NCBI RefSeq assembly: GCF_030341905.1
Contig: NZ_JATAAF010000009.1
Coordinates: forward strand, 1-64,000
Direction: 5' to 3'
Length of the DNA stretch: 64,000 bases
From: Porticoccus sp. W117
GTDB lineage: Bacteria > Pseudomonadota > Gammaproteobacteria > Pseudomonadales > Porticoccaceae
The notes below the pieces were generated by a model. That model was not told where the DNA came from and searched no databases. It saw nothing but the letters and a program-made list of their open reading frames with translations. The stretch's first letter is position 1, and every line of letters begins with the position of its first letter. The translations under genes and the position numbers were made by a program. This document shows positions 34,805 through 44,697 of the stretch, one piece after another.

Positions 34805-37800
34805 TCTGGCGCTCTCCTTTGGGGTCATAGAAGATGGAGCTGACAATTTCAGCTTCAATAACGCGTCCGTCCGCCAGCGGACAATACACGGTTTCGCCCA
34901 TACGCTTGTGGCCACCCTTGACCACAGCCAGAGCAATGGAGTGACCGAGGTTGGCGCTGTAATAGCTGGAGGTAACGTGCCCCTGCATCGGCACCGGTGG
35001 GGCGTGTTCTGGCTGATTCACAATCTGCGCGCCTTCTGGCAATACGTCTTGCGGGTCACGGGTTTTCAAGCCGACAAGTTGTTTGCGATCTTCCCGCAAC
35101 ATGTCAGAACGGGACAGGGAACGCTTGCCGATAAAGCTGAACTCTTTCTTCTGGGACACCACCCAGTTCATACCCATGTCCGCCGGGGTCATGGAGCCAT
35201 CGGTGTCCTGGCCAACAATAATGAACCCCTTCTCCGCCCTCAACACGTGCATGGTTTCGGTGCCGTAGGGAGTAATACCAAATTCCTCACCGGCCTCCAC
35301 CAGTTTCTCCCACACATAGCGACCATGGTGGGCGGGCACGTTGACTTCCAGTGACAGCTCACCGGTAAAACTGATGCGGAAGATGCGCGCACTCACACCG
35401 GCAACGGTGGCGTCGCGCCAGTCCATAAACGGGAAGGCTTCGTTGCTCAGGTCGATGTCGTCGCAGACTTTTTCAATCACCTTGCGGGCATTGGGGCCGG
35501 TGACCGTGGCTGTGGCCCAGTGGTCGGTCACCGAAGTAAAGTACACCTGCAGCTCCGGCCATTCCGTTTGCTGCCACAATTCCAGCCAGGCCAGCACCGC
35601 AGCCGCCCCACCGGTGGTGGTAAACATCAGGTAATGGTTTGGCCCCAGGCAGGCGGTTACGCCGTCGTCGAAGATCATGCCGTCTTCTTTCAGCATCAAC
35701 CCGTAGCGGCATTTGCCCGGTGCCAATTTGGCGTAGGCGTTGGTGTACATGCGGTTGAGAAATTCCCCGGCATCCGGCCCCTGAATATCGATCTTGCCCA
35801 GGGTGGAGGCATCCAACATACCCACGCTGTTGCGCACTGCCAGGCATTCCCGGTTTACCGCATCGTGCATGGTCTCGCCGGGTTTGGGGTAGTACCAGGG
35901 GCGTTTCCACTGGCCGACATTCTCAAATTCCGCGCCCTGCTGTTGATGCCAGCGCTGCATGGCGGTGTAGCGTTCCGGGTCAAACAGATCGGCCACATCG
36001 CGGCCGGCAATAGCACCAAAAGTGGTAGGTGTATAGGAAGGCCGGAAAATGGTGGTGCCGGTTTCCGGAATGCCCCGGCCCAGGGCACGGGCGAGAATGG
36101 CCATGCCATTGATATTGCCGAGCTTGCCCTGGTCGGTACCAAAACCCATGGCGGTGTAGCGTTTAACGTGCTCTACAGATTCGTAGCCTTCCCGTGCAGC
36201 CAGTTCGATGGCAGCGGCTGTCACGTCCAGCTGAAAATCCACAAACTGCACCGGCGCCCGGCTGGTACTCTTGGCGTGAGGCACCAGGAACATGGCCTGT
36301 TGTGGTTGTTGCGGCTGCTCATCCACCTGGTAGCTGGCAGCGGTCGACTCGCCATCGAGCCCGGCCTTGCGCGCCGCTTCCCTGCCCGCTTCATCACCCT
36401 GCTGCAAACAACCCGCCAGCGAGTAGGCACCCTTGGCGCTGCCCGCAGAACGTTCCTGCTGTTTCGATTCGCCGGGCACAAAGCCCACCAGTTCGTCATT
36501 CCACTGGGGCTTGGCGCCGGTGTGGGAACTGAGGTGAATAGCCGGGCTCCAGCCGCCGGAACAAGCCAGCAAATCGCAGTCCAGGCGGATAGCGGCACCG
36601 GCCACCGCGCTGGCATTGTCATTTAAGGGGGCGACCATAGCGCCTTTGACTCGTCTGCGCCCCTTGGCTTCCACCACCACGTGCCCGGCCATGACGTCAA
36701 TGCCGAATTCACGGGCCGTATTCACCAAAGCACCGGTTGGCTCTGGCCGTGAATCGACAATCTTCACCACCTTGCGGCCCGCCTTGTGCCAGTCAATGGC
36801 GGTCTGGTAGGCATTGTCGTTGGTAGTGAACAGCACCAGATTGTTGCCCGCTGCCACCCCGTAGCGATTGAGGTACGTCGATACCGACGAAGCCATCATC
36901 ACACCGGGCAGGTCGTTGTTGGCAAACACCAGCGGCCGCTCTATGGCTCCGGTAGCCAATACCACCTGCTTGGCGCGCACCCGGTGCATACGCTGGCGTA
37001 CCTGTCCGGGAGAGGAAATCCCCAAGTGATCCGTGCGGCGCTCCAGAATACCGAGGAAGTTGTGGTCGTAGTAACCAAAGACGGTACTGCGGGGCAGCAG
37101 CATAACGTTGTCGTTGTTGCCCAGCTCAGCCAGCCGCTCATCCACCCAGCTCATGGCTGGTTGGCCGTCGATCTGTTGTTGGGAGGCCAACAAACTGCCG
37201 CCGAACTCTTGCTGCTCATCGGCGATAATTACTCGCGCACCGGCACGGGCGGCGGCACTGGCAGCGGCCAGCCCAGCGGGCCCTGCCCCCACCACCAGCA
37301 CATCGCAGTTCTGGTTGAGTTTGTCGTAGCAGTCCGGGTCAGATTCCAGCGGCGCTTTGCCCAAACCCGCCGCCTTGCGAATCCAGCGCTCGTAGAAGTG
37401 CCACAGATTTTGCGGGCGCATAAAGGTTTTGTAGTAAAACCCCGGCGGCATCATCTTGCCCATAAAGCCAAGGACTTCGCGAACATCGAAGTCTACAGAT
37501 GGCCAGCCGCCAACACTGTGCGCTTCCAACCCTTCGTACAATTCCACCTGAGTGGCACGCAGGTTGGGAACGGTTTGCGCACCGGAACCCAATTGCACAA
37601 TGGCATTGGGCTCTTCGGCACCGTGGCCAACGATGCCGCGGGGGCGGCCGTACTTGAAGCTGCGACCAACAATATCCACCCCGTTGGCCAACAGGGCGGC
37701 AGCCAGCGTATCGCCCGCAAAGCCCTGGTAGGCTTTGCCGTTAAAGGTGAAGTTCACCGCGTTACCGCGATTGATTCGCCCGCCAGAGGCAACTCGATTA

Positions 37801-37808
37801 GTTTGCAT
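34797..37808 (-). CDS. soxA: Sarcosine oxidase alpha subunit
   Basis: Large subunit with the NAD site and the folate-binding channel. The 1003-residue length is typical. An N-terminal 2Fe-2S-ferredoxin-like fold (no cluster cysteines; VNFTFNGKAYQGFAGDTLAAAL) runs to about residue 105. A Rossmann region follows with VLVVGAGPAGLAAASAAARA near 170-190, and a second nucleotide motif lies in VVLATGAIERPLVF. The C-terminal third is GcvT-like (tetrahydrofolate binding), with GMLDASTLGKIDIQGPDA and LRAEKGFIIVGQDTDGS. It lies between soxD and soxG with overlapping ends, so the subunits are probably made in balance. Confidence 0.96.
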   Translation of the reverse strand: MQTNRVASGGRINRGNAVNFTFNGKAYQGFAGDTLAAALLANGVDIVGRSFKYGRPRGIVGHGAEEPNAIVQLGSGAQTVPNLRATQVELYEGLEAHSVGGWPSVDFDVREVLGFMGKMMPPGFYYKTFMRPQNLWHFYERWIRKAAGLGKAPLESDPDCYDKLNQNCDVLVVGAGPAGLAAASAAARAGARVIIADEQQEFGGSLLASQQQIDGQPAMSWVDERLAELGNNDNVMLLPRSTVFGYYDHNFLGILERRTDHLGISSPGQVRQRMHRVRAKQVVLATGAIERPLVFANNDLPGVMMASSVSTYLNRYGVAAGNNLVLFTTNDNAYQTAIDWHKAGRKVVKIVDSRPEPTGALVNTAREFGIDVMAGHVVVEAKGRRRVKGAMVAPLNDNASAVAGAAIRLDCDLLACSGGWSPAIHLSSHTGAKPQWNDELVGFVPGESKQQERSAGSAKGAYSLAGCLQQGDEAGREAARKAGLDGESTAASYQVDEQPQQPQQAMFLVPHAKSTSRAPVQFVDFQLDVTAAAIELAAREGYESVEHVKRYTAMGFGTDQGKLGNINGMAILARALGRGIPETGTTIFRPSYTPTTFGAIAGRDVADLFDPERYTAMQRWHQQQGAEFENVGQWKRPWYYPKPGETMHDAVNRECLAVRNSVGMLDASTLGKIDIQGPDAGEFLNRMYTNAYAKLAPGKCRYGLMLKEDGMIFDDGVTACLGPNHYLMFTTTGGAAAVLAWLELWQQTEWPELQVYFTSVTDHWATATVTGPNARKVIEKVCDDIDLSNEAFPFMDWRDATVAGVSARIFRISFTGELSLEVNVPAHHGRYVWEKLVEAGEEFGITPYGTETMHVLRAEKGFIIVGQDTDGSMTPADMGMNWVVSQKKEFSFIGKRSLSRSDMLREDRKQLVGLKTRDPQDVLPEGAQIVNQPEHAPPVPMQGHVTSSYYSANLGHSIALAVVKGGHKRMGETVYCPLADGRVIEAEIVSSIFYDPKGERQNV

Positions 37809-38124
37809 TCGGCTGCTCCCCCTGTTCGGCGCTGGCTGTCTGTTTGGCCCGAACGCCGGGCTGCTGGGATATCAAATAAGATTCCAGAATCTGGTAACTG
37901 AGGGTATCCCGGGTGACGTTAAAGTAACGGCGGCAACCGGCGATGTGGTACCACATCTCGTGGTGAATACCCTTGGCGTTGGTGCGGAAGAACAGGTAGT
38001 CGCCCCACTCTTCGTCGGACAGGGATTCCGGGTCCAGAGGGCGCTGAATATGAGCTTCACCAGCGTAGCTGAATTCCTCTTCGTCACGCTCTTCCCGACA
38101 AAATGGGCAGTAGATATGCAACAT
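37798..38124 (-). CDS. soxD: Sarcosine oxidase delta subunit
   Basis: Small zinc-binding subunit of the tetramer. 108 residues from the ATG at 38124, which begins MLHIYCPFCREERDEEEF, the expected N-terminus; an upstream extension of the frame is not used. The zinc ligands are the two cysteines in YCPFC, a His in the WYHIAGC segment and the Cys of GCRRYF. The C-terminal 20 residues (VRAKQTASAEQGEQPNAN) are a disordered tail. The stop overlaps the soxA start by 11 bases. Confidence 0.95.
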   Translation of the reverse strand: MLHIYCPFCREERDEEEFSYAGEAHIQRPLDPESLSDEEWGDYLFFRTNAKGIHHEMWYHIAGCRRYFNVTRDTLSYQILESYLISQQPGVRAKQTASAEQGEQPNAN

Positions 38125-38152
38125 AGTTTTAATTCCGAATAAGCTACCAGTG

Positions 38153-39403
38153 CTAGTGAGCGACGCCCGCCGCGCCGTGTTCATCAATCAGTGCACCGCT
38201 GTAAAAACGATCCAGGGCAAAGGGTTTGGCCAATGGGTGAGGTCGGTTATTGGCCACTGTGTCGGCAAATACGTAGCCGGACCCCGGCGTCGCCTTAAAA
38301 CCGCCGGTACCCCAGCCACAGTTGAAGAACAGCCCGTCGACGGAGGTTTTACTGATGATCGGGCAGGCGTCAGGGCAGGTATCCACAATGCCCCCCCACT
38401 GGCGATTCATGCGCACGCGGCTAAAGGCCGGGAACAGTTCGCAGATGGCCTGCACGGTGTGCTCAACAACATTGAATGAGCCGCGCTGGCCATAGCCGTT
38501 GTAGCCATCCACCCCGGCGCCAATCACCAAGTCGCCTTTATCGGATTGGCTGATATAACCGTGCACTGCGTTGGACATCACCACGGTGTCGAGACAGGGT
38601 TTCAGGGGCTCCGACACCAGCGCCTGCAAGGGCCGGGATTCCACCGGCAGCCGCAAGCCCGCCATGGCCGCGACCACCCCGGAGTTACCGGCAGTCACGC
38701 AGGCCACTTTGCGGGCGCCAATAAAACCTTTATTGGTTTCCACTCCCACCACAGCGCCGTTTTCCCGACGAATGCCGGTGACTTCGGTTTGCTGGATCAG
38801 ATCCACGCCATAGCTGTCCGCGCCCCTGGCGTAGCCCCAGGCCACCGCATCGTGGCGGGCAGTACCGCCGCGCGGCTGCCAGGATGCCCCCAGCACCGGG
38901 TAGCGGCTGCTTGGCGAGCAGTTCAGCAGTGGGACGATCTCTTGTATTTGCTGCGGCGTCAGCACTTCGCCGTCAATGCCATTGAGGCGATTGGCATTCA
39001 CACGCCGCTCAATATCGCGCATGTCCTGCAAGGTGTGGCCCAGATTGAGCACACCGCGCTGGCTGAACATCACATTGAAGTTCAGCTCCTGGCTCAGGTC
39101 TTCCCACAGCTTCAGGGCAAACTCGTACAGCGCTGCGGCTTCGTCCCAGAGGTAATTGGAACGCACAATGGTGGTGTTGCGCGCGGTGTTGCCGCCACCC
39201 AGGTAGCCCTTTTCCACTACCGCCACATTGGTAACACCGTGCACTTTAGCCAGGTAGTAGGCCGTGGCCAGGCCATGACCGCCGCCGCCAACGATGACCA
39301 CGTCGTAATCCGACTTGGGTTTTGGGCTGCGCCAGGCGCGCTGCCAGTTCTCGTGATAACTGAGTGCATTGGTAAACAGATTAAAGACCGAATATTTCTT
39401 CAT
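38153..39403 (-). CDS. soxB: Sarcosine oxidase beta subunit
   Basis: Catalytic flavoprotein subunit that oxidises sarcosine; it binds FAD non-covalently and FMN covalently. The 416-residue protein has [19 protein letters not shown] at about 34-52 (dinucleotide site) and [12 protein letters not shown] at 183-194, whose histidine corresponds to the covalent FMN attachment. First gene of soxBDAG, reading away from the divergent GlxA-type regulator at 39587. No glyA or purU, often joined to this operon, is present here. Confidence 0.96.
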   Translation of the reverse strand: MKKYSVFNLFTNALSYHENWQRAWRSPKPKSDYDVVIVGGGGHGLATAYYLAKVHGVTNVAVVEKGYLGGGNTARNTTIVRSNYLWDEAAALYEFALKLWEDLSQELNFNVMFSQRGVLNLGHTLQDMRDIERRVNANRLNGIDGEVLTPQQIQEIVPLLNCSPSSRYPVLGASWQPRGGTARHDAVAWGYARGADSYGVDLIQQTEVTGIRRENGAVVGVETNKGFIGARKVACVTAGNSGVVAAMAGLRLPVESRPLQALVSEPLKPCLDTVVMSNAVHGYISQSDKGDLVIGAGVDGYNGYGQRGSFNVVEHTVQAICELFPAFSRVRMNRQWGGIVDTCPDACPIISKTSVDGLFFNCGWGTGGFKATPGSGYVFADTVANNRPHPLAKPFALDRFYSGALIDEHGAAGVAH

Positions 39404-39475
39404 TGAAGAAACCGCCTGAGCCGACTAGTGGGCTGACCATTAAACCGCGCCGAAGCATCTGCAAGATAGAAAAGA

Positions 39476-39525
39476 AGCGACATGATCAGGGTAAAAAAAC
39501 GTCAGAAGCGTCATTTTCTGTCGCT
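39476..39525. promoter_or_regulatory. Candidate operator in the soxB/regulator gap
   Basis: AGCGACA (39476-39482) and TGTCGCT (39519-39525) form a widely spaced inverted repeat, with GAAGCGTCA between them as a partial third site. They lie in the 183-base gap between divergent soxB and the GlxA-type regulator, where an AraC-type activator would bind. No binding consensus is known to me for this protein. Confidence 0.35.
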
Positions 39526-39586
39526 GTTTTACAACAATCACCGCCACTGGTTGGAATAAAAACGCCATAGCACCTAGAATGACCCT

Positions 39587-40606
39587 ATGGCAAAAACCCC
39601 GAAACCCGCGTTTGTAGATACTCAGGAAGACCCCCAACGGCCGCTGCTGTCGGTGGGCTTTTTGCTGTTGCCCCACTTTACCCTTTCGCCCTTTGCGGCC
39701 TTTATCGACACCTTGCGGCTGGCCGCTGACGAAGGTGACCAAAGCCGCCAGATCAATTGCCGCTGGACACTGATGGGTACCAGCCTGAGTGCCATTGATT
39801 CCAGTTGCGGGGTTACGGTGGAACCTTGGGAAAATCTGCGCGACCCGGAGCAGTTCGACTACATCGTCGTGGTCGGTGGCCTGTTACACCAGGGCCCGGT
39901 GGTCAGTGACGCGGTGGTGGATTACCTGCAACGGGCCGCGCACAAGCATGTCACTCTGGTTGGCCTCTGTACCGGCTCCTTTGCCCTGATTCGCACCGGT
40001 TTGATGAAAGGCCGGCGCTGCTGCGTCAGCTGGTTTCACTACCAGGATTTGGTAAAACACTGCAGCGATGTGATTCCTGTTGCCGACCAGCTCTATATCG
40101 ACGATGGCGACCTGATTACCTGCGCTGGTGGCACCGCCGCTGCCGACCTTGCCGCTGCTCTTATCGAGCGCCACATCGGTCGTAGCTGGGCCTGCAAAAG
40201 CCTGCGAATCCTGGGTATGGAACAACCGCGCCCCGCCAACACACCACAGCCGCAGCCCCCCGCCGAACTCAAAGTGGAAAACAAACACGTGCGCAAAGCA
40301 CTGTTGATCATGGAACAAAACATGAGCCGCCCGCTGTGCAGCGACACCATCGCCAACCGTGTCAGCCTTTCCAAGCGCCAACTTGAGCGACTGTTTCTGG
40401 CAGAAACCGGAGAAAGCCTGCAGCGCACATACCGCAACGTGCGCCTCAATTACGGGCTGTGGTTATTGCGCCACTCGGAACACAGCGTCACCAATATCGC
40501 GCAGGAATGCGGATTCTCGGATACCGCGCACTTCTCCCGCGCCTTTCGTAACAGCTTTAATCAGAAACCGTTGGATATTCGCCAGGGCGTTGGCAAAGAA
40601 ACTTAA
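39587..40606 (+). CDS. GlxA-type AraC regulator (GbdR/SouR-like)
   Basis: Transcription regulator with a DJ-1/PfpI-like N-terminal ligand domain (about 20-200; LLSVGFLLLPHFTLSPFAAF, GLCTGSFALIRTGLM) and a C-terminal AraC helix-turn-helix pair (about 235-335; SKRQLERLFLAETGESLQR, ITNIAQECGFSD in close form). Proteins of this architecture control glycine betaine, dimethylglycine, sarcosine and carnitine catabolism in pseudomonads (GbdR, SouR, CdhR). It is divergent from soxBDAG, which fits a sarcosine- or dimethylglycine-responsive activator. Which ligand cannot be told from sequence. Confidence 0.88.
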   Translation: MAKTPKPAFVDTQEDPQRPLLSVGFLLLPHFTLSPFAAFIDTLRLAADEGDQSRQINCRWTLMGTSLSAIDSSCGVTVEPWENLRDPEQFDYIVVVGGLLHQGPVVSDAVVDYLQRAAHKHVTLVGLCTGSFALIRTGLMKGRRCCVSWFHYQDLVKHCSDVIPVADQLYIDDGDLITCAGGTAAADLAAALIERHIGRSWACKSLRILGMEQPRPANTPQPQPPAELKVENKHVRKALLIMEQNMSRPLCSDTIANRVSLSKRQLERLFLAETGESLQRTYRNVRLNYGLWLLRHSEHSVTNIAQECGFSDTAHFSRAFRNSFNQKPLDIRQGVGKET

Positions 40607-40612
40607 AAAATT

Positions 40613-40705
40613 GTCATCGCGAGCGAAGCGCGGCGATCCAGTGGCTTTCGTTAGAAAAGCAAGATTTTGTAAGACACTAGATTGCTTCGCTACGCTCGCA
40701 ATGAC
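40613..40705. repeat. Extragenic palindromic repeat, family R4, copy 2
   Basis: GTCATCGCGAGCG to CGCTCGCAATGAC with GCGATCCAGTGG / CACTAGATTGC inside, like 14987-15073. It lies between the two convergent GlxA-type regulators. Confidence 0.85.
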
Positions 40706-40763
40706 GGCTTAGGCGGTTATCACGAACAGTGGTCATCTGAGCGACAATGACGGCTGGCGACAA

Positions 40764-41729
40764 CTAGGGCGCCCCTTTGCGCTCATCCCGAGGCGGGTGG
40801 CCGTAGTTTTCGCTGTAGCACTTACTGAAGTGCGGTGCAGTGGAAAAGCCGCAGCTGATGGCGATGTCGATAATGGCCATATTGGTTTGCAGCAGCAGGG
40901 ATCGGGCGCGACGCAAGCGCAATTCCATGTAGTAACGGGACGGCGCACAATTCAAGTGTTTGTGAAACAACCGCTCCAGCTGGCGGCGGGAAACACCGGC
41001 GTACTCAGCCACTTCATCAAGGCCCAGAGGCTCCTCGATATTGGCTTCCATCAAGGCGATGGAGCTGGCCAGTTTCGGCTGGCTGGTGCCCAGCAAATAG
41101 CTCAATGGCACGCGCTGGGTGTCGTCTTCGGTGCGAACCCGCTCGTAGGTAAACTGATCAGTAATTTCCTGTACCAGTTCCTTGCCTTGCGCCTTGGCAA
41201 CCAGGTTGAGCATCAAGTCGATAGAGCTGATACCACCTGCACAAGTGAGGCGGTCCCCGTCAATCACAAAGACTTTCGATAAAACCGTTACGTTGGGAAA
41301 TTGCTCTCGCAAGCTGTGTTCATTTTCCCAGTGGATGGTGCACCGGTGGTCATCCAGCAAGCCGGCGGCCGCCAGGGCATAACTGCCCGTGCAAAAAGCA
41401 CCCAGAGGGGTTCTATTGGCGCAGCGCCGCAAGGCATCCAGCAGTGGCTTGTCGCACTCTTGTTCGACATTGTAGCCACCGCAAACAAAAAGAATATCCA
41501 CGTCATCGGCGAGATCGATGGAGCCATCTGGCTCCAGCTTCAAACCGTCGCTGGACAGCACCGGCTTGCCATCCAGAGTGATGGCAGACCACTTGTAGTA
41601 TTCCGATTCTCCCTGTCGATTGGCTGCACGCAACACCGCCACGGCACTGGTAAAAGTGATCATGGTGTAATTGGGCAGCAACAAAAAACCGATATGTGCG
41701 GGATGATTATTGGTATTATTTTCAAGCAC
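40764..41729 (-). CDS. Second GlxA-type AraC regulator
   Basis: 321 residues with the same layout as its neighbour: DJ-1/PfpI-like domain (HIGFLLLPNYTMITFTSAV; GAFCTGSYALAAAGLLD, about 110-126) and AraC HTH domain (SRRQLERLFHKHLNCAPSRY). The two are clearly paralogous in architecture but not near-identical. It is divergent from the MFS transporter gene with a 144-base gap and likely controls it. GbdR, which senses glycine betaine and dimethylglycine, is a plausible counterpart, given the betaine genes nearby, but this is by context. Confidence 0.85.
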   Translation of the reverse strand: MLENNTNNHPAHIGFLLLPNYTMITFTSAVAVLRAANRQGESEYYKWSAITLDGKPVLSSDGLKLEPDGSIDLADDVDILFVCGGYNVEQECDKPLLDALRRCANRTPLGAFCTGSYALAAAGLLDDHRCTIHWENEHSLREQFPNVTVLSKVFVIDGDRLTCAGGISSIDLMLNLVAKAQGKELVQEITDQFTYERVRTEDDTQRVPLSYLLGTSQPKLASSIALMEANIEEPLGLDEVAEYAGVSRRQLERLFHKHLNCAPSRYYMELRLRRARSLLLQTNMAIIDIAISCGFSTAPHFSKCYSENYGHPPRDERKGAP

Positions 41730-41873
41730 AGATCAACACCTGTTGTGTGTAACGTATAAAATTGCCAACGCCAATATAATGACTGGCCCGCTTTCGGTAA
41801 AGAGGTAGTGCAACAGTTATTATTGACTCGCTGTGAGGCAGGCAAGTTCAATCATTGTAGGCGGAAATAGCCC

Positions 41874-43109
41874 ATGAGCACGCCAATTTATCGCTTCTGG
41901 AGCCTGTTGTGCGGGCTTCTTTTTATCTCCCTTTGCGGCGGTATGCAAACCACATTGCTGGGTGTTCGCGCCGATGCCGCTGGCTTTGATGTGCAAATTA
42001 TCGGCGCCATTATGGCGGCCTATTTCTTGGGTTTTATTATCGGTGCCAAGCTGGCCCCGGCCTGGATCAGAAGCGTCGGTCATATCCGGGTTTTCGCGGC
42101 GCTGGCCTCGGTGGGTTCCACCAGTATTCTTATGCATGCAGTGTTTGTTAACGAGCCGGTGTGGTTCCTTTTGCGAACACTCACCGGGGTTTGTTTCGCC
42201 GGCATGTTTTTGGTGTCAGAAAGCTGGCTGAACGCCATATCCGACAACAAAAACCGCGGCACATTGATCAGCCTTTACGTATTTACGGTCTCCATTGGCT
42301 ACGTGATCAGCCAGGCATTGATCGGTCTGGCATCCCCGGAAGGCTATGAGCTTTTTATTCTGTCATCGGTGTTAATTTCCCTGGCGCTGGTGCCGCTGTT
42401 AATGACGCCATCGGAAGTGCCGGTAACCAAAAGCAGCAAAAAAATAAAATTTCGAGTGCTGTTTTCCAGCGCACCTCTTGGGGTAACAGGCGTTTTTGTG
42501 CACGGCGTAAACGCCGGAGCGGTGATGTCGCTCACCGCTATTTTCGCCCGCAGCATGGGGTTTTCTTACTCGGAAAGTGCCTTGATGGTGGCTGCCTTGA
42601 TGACCGGCGGAGTGCTTTTTCAACTGCCAGTGGGGAAACTTTCCGACATACAGGACAGGCGCCATACTCTGTTTTTACTGACCTTTTTGGCACTGCTCGC
42701 CTGCATCGTAATTATTCTGTTTGCAGGTCAGGTGGGCAGTTGGACAATGGCCGCCATGTTGCTGGTGGCCGGTGGTGTAATTAATACCACCTACTCCATC
42801 GCCGCCTCTCACGTTAACGATCAAATCAGCGCCGAACAGACACTTTCGGTGAGTAGTGGTTTGATCATGATTAACGGCCTGGGAGGGGTTCTTGGCCCCA
42901 TCATCGGCGCCCAGGTAATGCGTTTTTTCGATGCTCAGGGGCTGTATATTTTCGTCGCCGTGGTCTGTGCCATGTACGCTCTATTTGCGCTTTATCGCAT
43001 CAATGTTAAACCCGCCATGGTTGTCGAAGAGCAAAGCGCCGCACTGCAGGTTACCGTGCCCACCTCCGCCTACATCACTGCTGAGGCGATGGATGAGGCG
43101 GACCCTTGA
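41874..43109 (+). CDS. MFS transporter, YcaD-like
   Basis: A 411-residue major facilitator with 12 predicted membrane segments, starting FWSLLCGLLFISLCGGMQTT. The loop signature between helices 2 and 3 is degenerate (GFIIGAKLAPAWIRSVGHIR). MFLVSESWLNAISDNKNRG in the fourth/fifth helix region is characteristic of the YcaD/UMF group. Substrate unknown; the setting suggests a methylated amine or a demethylation product. Its 3' end overlaps that of the convergent BCCT gene by 35 bases. Confidence 0.85.
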   Translation: MSTPIYRFWSLLCGLLFISLCGGMQTTLLGVRADAAGFDVQIIGAIMAAYFLGFIIGAKLAPAWIRSVGHIRVFAALASVGSTSILMHAVFVNEPVWFLLRTLTGVCFAGMFLVSESWLNAISDNKNRGTLISLYVFTVSIGYVISQALIGLASPEGYELFILSSVLISLALVPLLMTPSEVPVTKSSKKIKFRVLFSSAPLGVTGVFVHGVNAGAVMSLTAIFARSMGFSYSESALMVAALMTGGVLFQLPVGKLSDIQDRRHTLFLLTFLALLACIVIILFAGQVGSWTMAAMLLVAGGVINTTYSIAASHVNDQISAEQTLSVSSGLIMINGLGGVLGPIIGAQVMRFFDAQGLYIFVAVVCAMYALFALYRINVKPAMVVEEQSAALQVTVPTSAYITAEAMDEADP

Positions 43110-44697
43110 GAAGAGTTAGCTCCGACGACAAACCCTTCCACAAACTCACACACATCAGCATCAATACCAGGCAGAACGGAAAGCCCATTGCAATAGAGAA
43201 CGCCTGCAATGCGACCAGGCCGCCGCCAACCAACAGGGTAATGGCAATGGTGGCTTCAAAACAGCACCAGAAAACCCGCTGGCGAGTGGGGGCGTCGGTT
43301 TTGCCACCAGAGGTGATCATATCGATAACCAGAGCACCGGAATCCAGGGAGGTGATAAAAAACACAACCACCAGAATAATACCGAGCACAGAGGTAACGG
43401 TGGTAAAGGGGAGTTCGTCGAGCATTTTGAACAGCGCCAGCTCAGGGGCCCAGTTTGTTATCGTATCGACCACACCGGTATAACCATCGCTGATAAATTG
43501 TTCGATGGCGGTGGTACCGAAAACCGTCATCCAGATTGAGCTCACCAGGGAGGGAATCAAAATCACGCAAACAATAAATTCCCGCACTGTGCGCCCTTTG
43601 GAAATGCGCGCGATAAACATGCCGACAAAGGGCGACCAGGCAATCCACCAGGCCCAGTAGGTGGTGCTCCAGTCGTGAAGAAAATAACTGTCTTCCCGCC
43701 CTACCCAATTGCTCAGTGCCGGTAGTTTCTCAACATAGGTGACGATATTGCTGCCAATGCCAGACAAAATTTCCATCGTCGGGCCAATGGCAAACACGAA
43801 CAACATCAGCAGCAGCGCCATGATCATGTTCACTTCCGACAGCAGCTTGACCCCGGCATTGAGGCCCCGCAATACCGATATCAACGCGATGGCGGTAATC
43901 ACCAAAACGACAATAATTTTGGTGTCCAAGCCGTCACCAGTATCAAACAGATAGTTCAATCCGGCACTGGCCTGCCCGGCGCCAATACCAAGCGACGTCG
44001 CCAAGCCGGCCAGGGTGGCAAATACCGCAGTAATATCAATCAGGTGCCCCGGCCAGCCCCAGGTGCGCTCACCCAGCAAAGGATAAAAAGCGGAGCGGAT
44101 GGACAAGGGTAGCTTCTTGTTATAACAAAAAATCGCCAGCGCCAGAGCAACCACCGAATAGATCGCCCAGGGGTGAATATTCCAGTGAACAAAGGTGCCC
44201 GCCATACCAATACTTTTGGCCTGATCGATATTGGCGGCAATAATATTACCGGCCTCATCCACCAGCCCAGGCTGGCCCAACGGTGGCTTGAGGGTGTGGT
44301 TCATGGGTTCCAGCACACCGTAAAACACCAAGCCAATCCCCATGCCCGCAGCAAACAGCATGGCAAACCAGCCAAGGTAGGAAAATTCCGGTTTGGCGTC
44401 TTTACCGCCAATGCGTATTTTGCCCATGGGGCTAACGATCAACAGCAGGCAAAACAGCACAAAAATATTGACGCCAATCATAAATACCCAGTCGAACTGC
44501 TTGGTCAACCAGGGCTTTAAACTGCCAAACATATCCGAGGCTTCCTGATTAAAAATCAGGACGATCGCCACCATGATAGACATGGCACAGGCGGACACCA
44601 TAAAAACCGGATTGTGAATATCCATGCCAAATCGCTGAATATTGTCCTGACCGACTTTATAGTCCGTCTCGTAGTGCTCGGTTTGGCTGTCAGACAT
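43075..44697 (-). CDS. BCCT-family betaine/choline/carnitine transporter
   Basis: Inner-membrane uptake carrier, 540 residues with 12 membrane helices. The glycine stretch of the first substrate helix reads AAGMGIGLVFYGVLEPM, the GMGIG form found in sodium-coupled betaine carriers such as BetP. The Trp box TTYWAWWIAWSPFVG, followed by RISKGRTVREF, is intact. The N- and C-terminal tails are short, so an osmosensing domain is unlikely and a catabolic uptake role is preferred. It stands divergent from the corrinoid operon and next to sarcosine oxidase and the regulators. Glycine betaine is the likely substrate. Confidence 0.93.
   Translation of the reverse strand: MSDSQTEHYETDYKVGQDNIQRFGMDIHNPVFMVSACAMSIMVAIVLIFNQEASDMFGSLKPWLTKQFDWVFMIGVNIFVLFCLLLIVSPMGKIRIGGKDAKPEFSYLGWFAMLFAAGMGIGLVFYGVLEPMNHTLKPPLGQPGLVDEAGNIIAANIDQAKSIGMAGTFVHWNIHPWAIYSVVALALAIFCYNKKLPLSIRSAFYPLLGERTWGWPGHLIDITAVFATLAGLATSLGIGAGQASAGLNYLFDTGDGLDTKIIVVLVITAIALISVLRGLNAGVKLLSEVNMIMALLLMLFVFAIGPTMEILSGIGSNIVTYVEKLPALSNWVGREDSYFLHDWSTTYWAWWIAWSPFVGMFIARISKGRTVREFIVCVILIPSLVSSIWMTVFGTTAIEQFISDGYTGVVDTITNWAPELALFKMLDELPFTTVTSVLGIILVVVFFITSLDSGALVIDMITSGGKTDAPTRQRVFWCCFEATIAITLLVGGGLVALQAFSIAMGFPFCLVLMLMCVSLWKGLSSELTLLKGPPHPSPQQ

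Noticed and set aside
35520-37901. Two long open frames (368 and 371 codons) opposite soxA
   Set aside because: Both are shadows of soxA codon bias; no motifs, no ribosome sites, and the sox operon is complete on the other strand.
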